A stretch of DNA of 64,000 nt, from contig CALIRO010000041.1 in the NCBI GenBank assembly GCA_938042245.1, positions 17,573 through 81,572 of the forward strand. Reading direction: 5' to 3'. The notes below the pieces were generated by a model. That model saw nothing but the letters and a program-made list of their open reading frames with translations. It was not told where the DNA came from and did not search any database. Shown piece by piece: positions 62,129-64,000 of the stretch. The position numbers and the translations under genes are program-made. Source of the stretch: an uncultured Thermoguttaceae bacterium. GTDB taxonomy: Bacteria > Planctomycetota > Planctomycetia > Pirellulales > Thermoguttaceae. The stretch's first letter is position 1. Each line of letters starts with the position of its first letter.

Positions 62129-63394
62129 ATGCGAAACCAGGCCGCATGGTGGAGGGGGGCAGTCCGTGGGGCGCTGGCAGCCATACTGCTCGGGCTGTTC
62201 TGGAATATTCAGGAACCAAGAGGACTGTTTCTGCAGGCTGAGCTAGGGCTTTCTGCGTTTTGTTTCTCGGAACCGGTTTTGCTTTTGGTGGAACGCCAGA
62301 ATGGTAGCGTTGCTTCTCCCAAGGAGCCAACTAGTGCTTCTGGACCGGATTGGGCTCGCTTGGAACCGGTCCGGCTCAGTGGGGATGGTCGGCATTTTGT
62401 GCTGGCTCAGACTGGCAAGCGGTTTTATGTATGGGGGTTGAATTATGATCATGACGAAACGGGTCGGCTTTTGGAAGATTATTGGCAGACCGAGTGGGCG
62501 CGGGTGGTAGAAGATTTTCAGCAGATGAAGCAATTAGGGGCCAACCTGGTTCGGGTGCATCTGCAAGTGGGGCGATTTCTGGAAGCGCCGGATCGACCCA
62601 ACCAGCGCAGTCTGGAGCAGTTGGCCCGGCTGGTGCAATTGGCCGAGCAAACCGGCCTTTATCTGGATATTACCGGTCTCGGTTGTTATCACAAAAAGGA
62701 GGTCCCCCCATGGTATGACCAATTACCGGAGGCCCAGCGATGGGAAGCCCAGGCCCGGTTTTGGGAGGCGGTGGCTCGGACCTGTGCCCGTAGTCCGGCC
62801 GTTTTCTGCTACGATCTGATGAATGAGCCGGTACTGCCCGGCGCCGGCAAAAAGGAAACCGATTGGCTTTTAGGCGAGTTTGGGGGGAAGTATTTTGTGC
62901 AGCGGATCAGTCTGGATTTGGCTGGCCGAACGCCCCAGCAGGTTGCCCGGGCCTGGGTGGACAGGTTAGTCGGCGCCATCCGGCAGTATGATAAGGAACA
63001 TTTAATCACAGTAGGCGAAATCCCTTGGGCTACGGTTTTTCCGGCAGCCCGATCCATATTCCACACCAAAGAAATGGGCGATCGGCTTGACTTTGTAAGT
63101 GTCCATTTTTATCCCGAAAAAGGCCAGGTACAAAAGGCCCTCAAAGCTCTGGCCGTCTATCAGCTCGGTAAACCCTTGCTGGTCGAAGAGATGTTTCCAC
63201 TCCGATGCAGCCTGGAGGAATTGGACGCTTTCGTGGAAGCAAGCCGACCGATTGCCGACGGCTGGATCGGTTTCTTCTGGGGGAAAATGCCCTCAGAATA
63301 TACCCACCAAAAGGAAGACCTCTTGCAAGCAGCGCTGACGAAGAGTTGGCTAGAATATTTTCAAAGCAAGGCGCCAAAGATCCTTCGCCCCTGA
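62129..63394 (+). CDS. GH5-like exported glycoside hydrolase
   Basis: 421 residues. An N-terminal membrane or signal helix covers residues 14-26, followed by a low-complexity linker to about 75. The TIM barrel starts at about 80. FYVWGLNYDHDETGR, LGANLVRVHLQVGRFLE, LYLDITGLGCYHK, then catalytic acid/base E233 in CYDLMNEPV and the probable nucleophile E353 or E354 in LLVEEMFPL, as in GH5 mannanases and cellulases. VSVHFYP (near 325) is the histidine strand. It probably cuts beta-linked mannan or glucan chains outside the cytoplasm. ATG 62129 follows AAAGGAGG by six bases. The upstream frame to 61997 crosses the MITE-like region and is rejected. Confidence 0.87.
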   Translation: MRNQAAWWRGAVRGALAAILLGLFWNIQEPRGLFLQAELGLSAFCFSEPVLLLVERQNGSVASPKEPTSASGPDWARLEPVRLSGDGRHFVLAQTGKRFYVWGLNYDHDETGRLLEDYWQTEWARVVEDFQQMKQLGANLVRVHLQVGRFLEAPDRPNQRSLEQLARLVQLAEQTGLYLDITGLGCYHKKEVPPWYDQLPEAQRWEAQARFWEAVARTCARSPAVFCYDLMNEPVLPGAGKKETDWLLGEFGGKYFVQRISLDLAGRTPQQVARAWVDRLVGAIRQYDKEHLITVGEIPWATVFPAARSIFHTKEMGDRLDFVSVHFYPEKGQVQKALKALAVYQLGKPLLVEEMFPLRCSLEELDAFVEASRPIADGWIGFFWGKMPSEYTHQKEDLLQAALTKSWLEYFQSKAPKILRP

Positions 63395-63509
63395 CGGAGC
63401 CCGCCTTGGCAGAAAGGGAATCCTGTGGTACAACATGGGCTTTGCCAGCTATATCCTCGGCAGACTGCCTTTGGGGGTTTGATCGCGATTCTAAAAAGGA
63501 ATGGGTTGC
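63395..63509. other. Short gap before coaD
   Basis: 115 bp with no gene or terminator seen; the two genes may be read together. Confidence 0.5.
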
Positions 63510-64000
63510 ATGAGTCAGCCGGAGCATATTGCCGTCTATCCCGGTTCGTTTGATCCGATTACGTTGGGACATTTGAACATTATGGAGCGGGCTTCTCGGC
63601 TGTTTGATCGGCTGATTGTAGGGATCGGCGTGAATATCGAAAAACAGCCGATGTTTACCGCCGAGGAGCGCGTGGCGATGGTCCGGGAGGCGACCCGGCA
63701 CCTGGAGAATGTGGAAATCCGCACCTTTACCGGTTTGGCCGTCGAGTTTGTCCGCAGTTGCGGCGCTCGGGTGATGATTCGAGGAGTCCGGCCCCTAACG
63801 GACATTGCCGCTGAACTGACGATGATGATGGCCAACCGCAGGCTTGCCCCGGAGGTGGAAACCCTTTTTATGATCGCCGACGGGGAGCTAGCGCATGTGT
63901 CCAGTTCGCTGATCAAGCAGATTGCGCCGGTAGCCGGCTCGCAACTGGCCAAATTTCTTCCGCCGGTCGCCTTGGAGGCGGTGCTACGGAAAATCCAACC
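63510..64000 (+). CDS. coaD: Phosphopantetheine adenylyltransferase CoaD (partial, cut by right edge)
   Basis: 163 codons are visible from ATG 63510, running off the right edge without a stop. The enzyme joins 4'-phosphopantetheine and ATP to make dephospho-CoA, the fourth step of CoA synthesis. Signatures: AVYPGSFDPITLGHLNIM with the nucleotidyltransferase motif TLGH, VGIGVNIEKQPMFT, MIRGVRPLTDIAAELTMM and VSSSLIKQIA near the end. The usual CoaD length is about 160 residues, so only a few residues at most are missing. The ribosome site AAAAAGGAATGGG lies seven bases before the start. Confidence 0.97.
   Translation, partial: MSQPEHIAVYPGSFDPITLGHLNIMERASRLFDRLIVGIGVNIEKQPMFTAEERVAMVREATRHLENVEIRTFTGLAVEFVRSCGARVMIRGVRPLTDIAAELTMMMANRRLAPEVETLFMIADGELAHVSSSLIKQIAPVAGSQLAKFLPPVALEAVLRKIQ

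Overview
The window is about 57% GC by eye and carries 35 supported protein genes (the first and last cut by the window ends), one tRNA and the RNase P RNA gene. The gene set points to a planctomycete, possibly a Pirellulales or Thermogutta-like lineage. The pointers are S1 sulfatases, a tandem DUF1080 protein, ThuA, GHL10 and GH5-like hydrolases, a BBP7-type outer-membrane protein, a DUF6666-like protein and very large membrane proteins that look planctomycete-specific. Genus is inference only.

Layout. 1-9 kb: end of a GT4 glycosyltransferase, a CAU-anticodon tRNA, DUF1080 protein, sulfatase, glycyl-tRNA synthetase, BBP7 protein, small hypothetical. 9.4-13 kb: one 1201-residue protein fusing an acyl-AMP ligase, an acyl carrier protein and a PLP-dependent alpha-oxoamine synthase, a candidate one-chain starter enzyme for sphingolipid-like lipids. 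13.4-19.4 kb: six co-directional genes joining a permease-free PTS (EIIA, HPr, EI) to a DUF2344 protein, RNase E/G and a metallophosphoesterase. 20.7-25.9 kb: DUF6666-like protein, PAS-GAF-receiver protein, small membrane protein. 26-31 kb: xerD, rnpB, trpC, PQQ beta-propeller protein. 32-38 kb: ThuA protein, membrane protein, glmS, HtrA-like protease. 38.6-47.5 kb: HpnN-like RND transporter, RidA-like protein, moaE-moaA, YkgJ-type Cys-cluster protein, HU, small lipoprotein. 47.7-64 kb: sulfatase, GHL10 glycosidase, two adjacent giant membrane proteins of parallel architecture, small exported protein, P-loop GTPase, GH5-like hydrolase and the start of coaD.

Non-coding DNA carries the least expected signals. 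(1) Nine copies of a roughly 150-bp MITE-like element have terminal inverted repeats close to CACTTCAGCCGAATG and often contain an internal GCGAAAGC hairpin. (2) An inverted pair of 169-bp repeats 37.6 kb apart aligns without a gap at 139/169 identities. (3) Upstream of the DUF6666-like gene lies a cluster of palindromes plus a direct repeat. (4) A long hairpin sits between the acyl-ligase fusion gene and the metallophosphoesterase gene.

There is no CRISPR array, prophage, transposase or classical defence island. The best candidates for undescribed biology are the ligase-ACP-oxoamine synthase fusion, the paired giant membrane proteins and the two repeat families. All functions are assigned by reading motifs; no database search was run.
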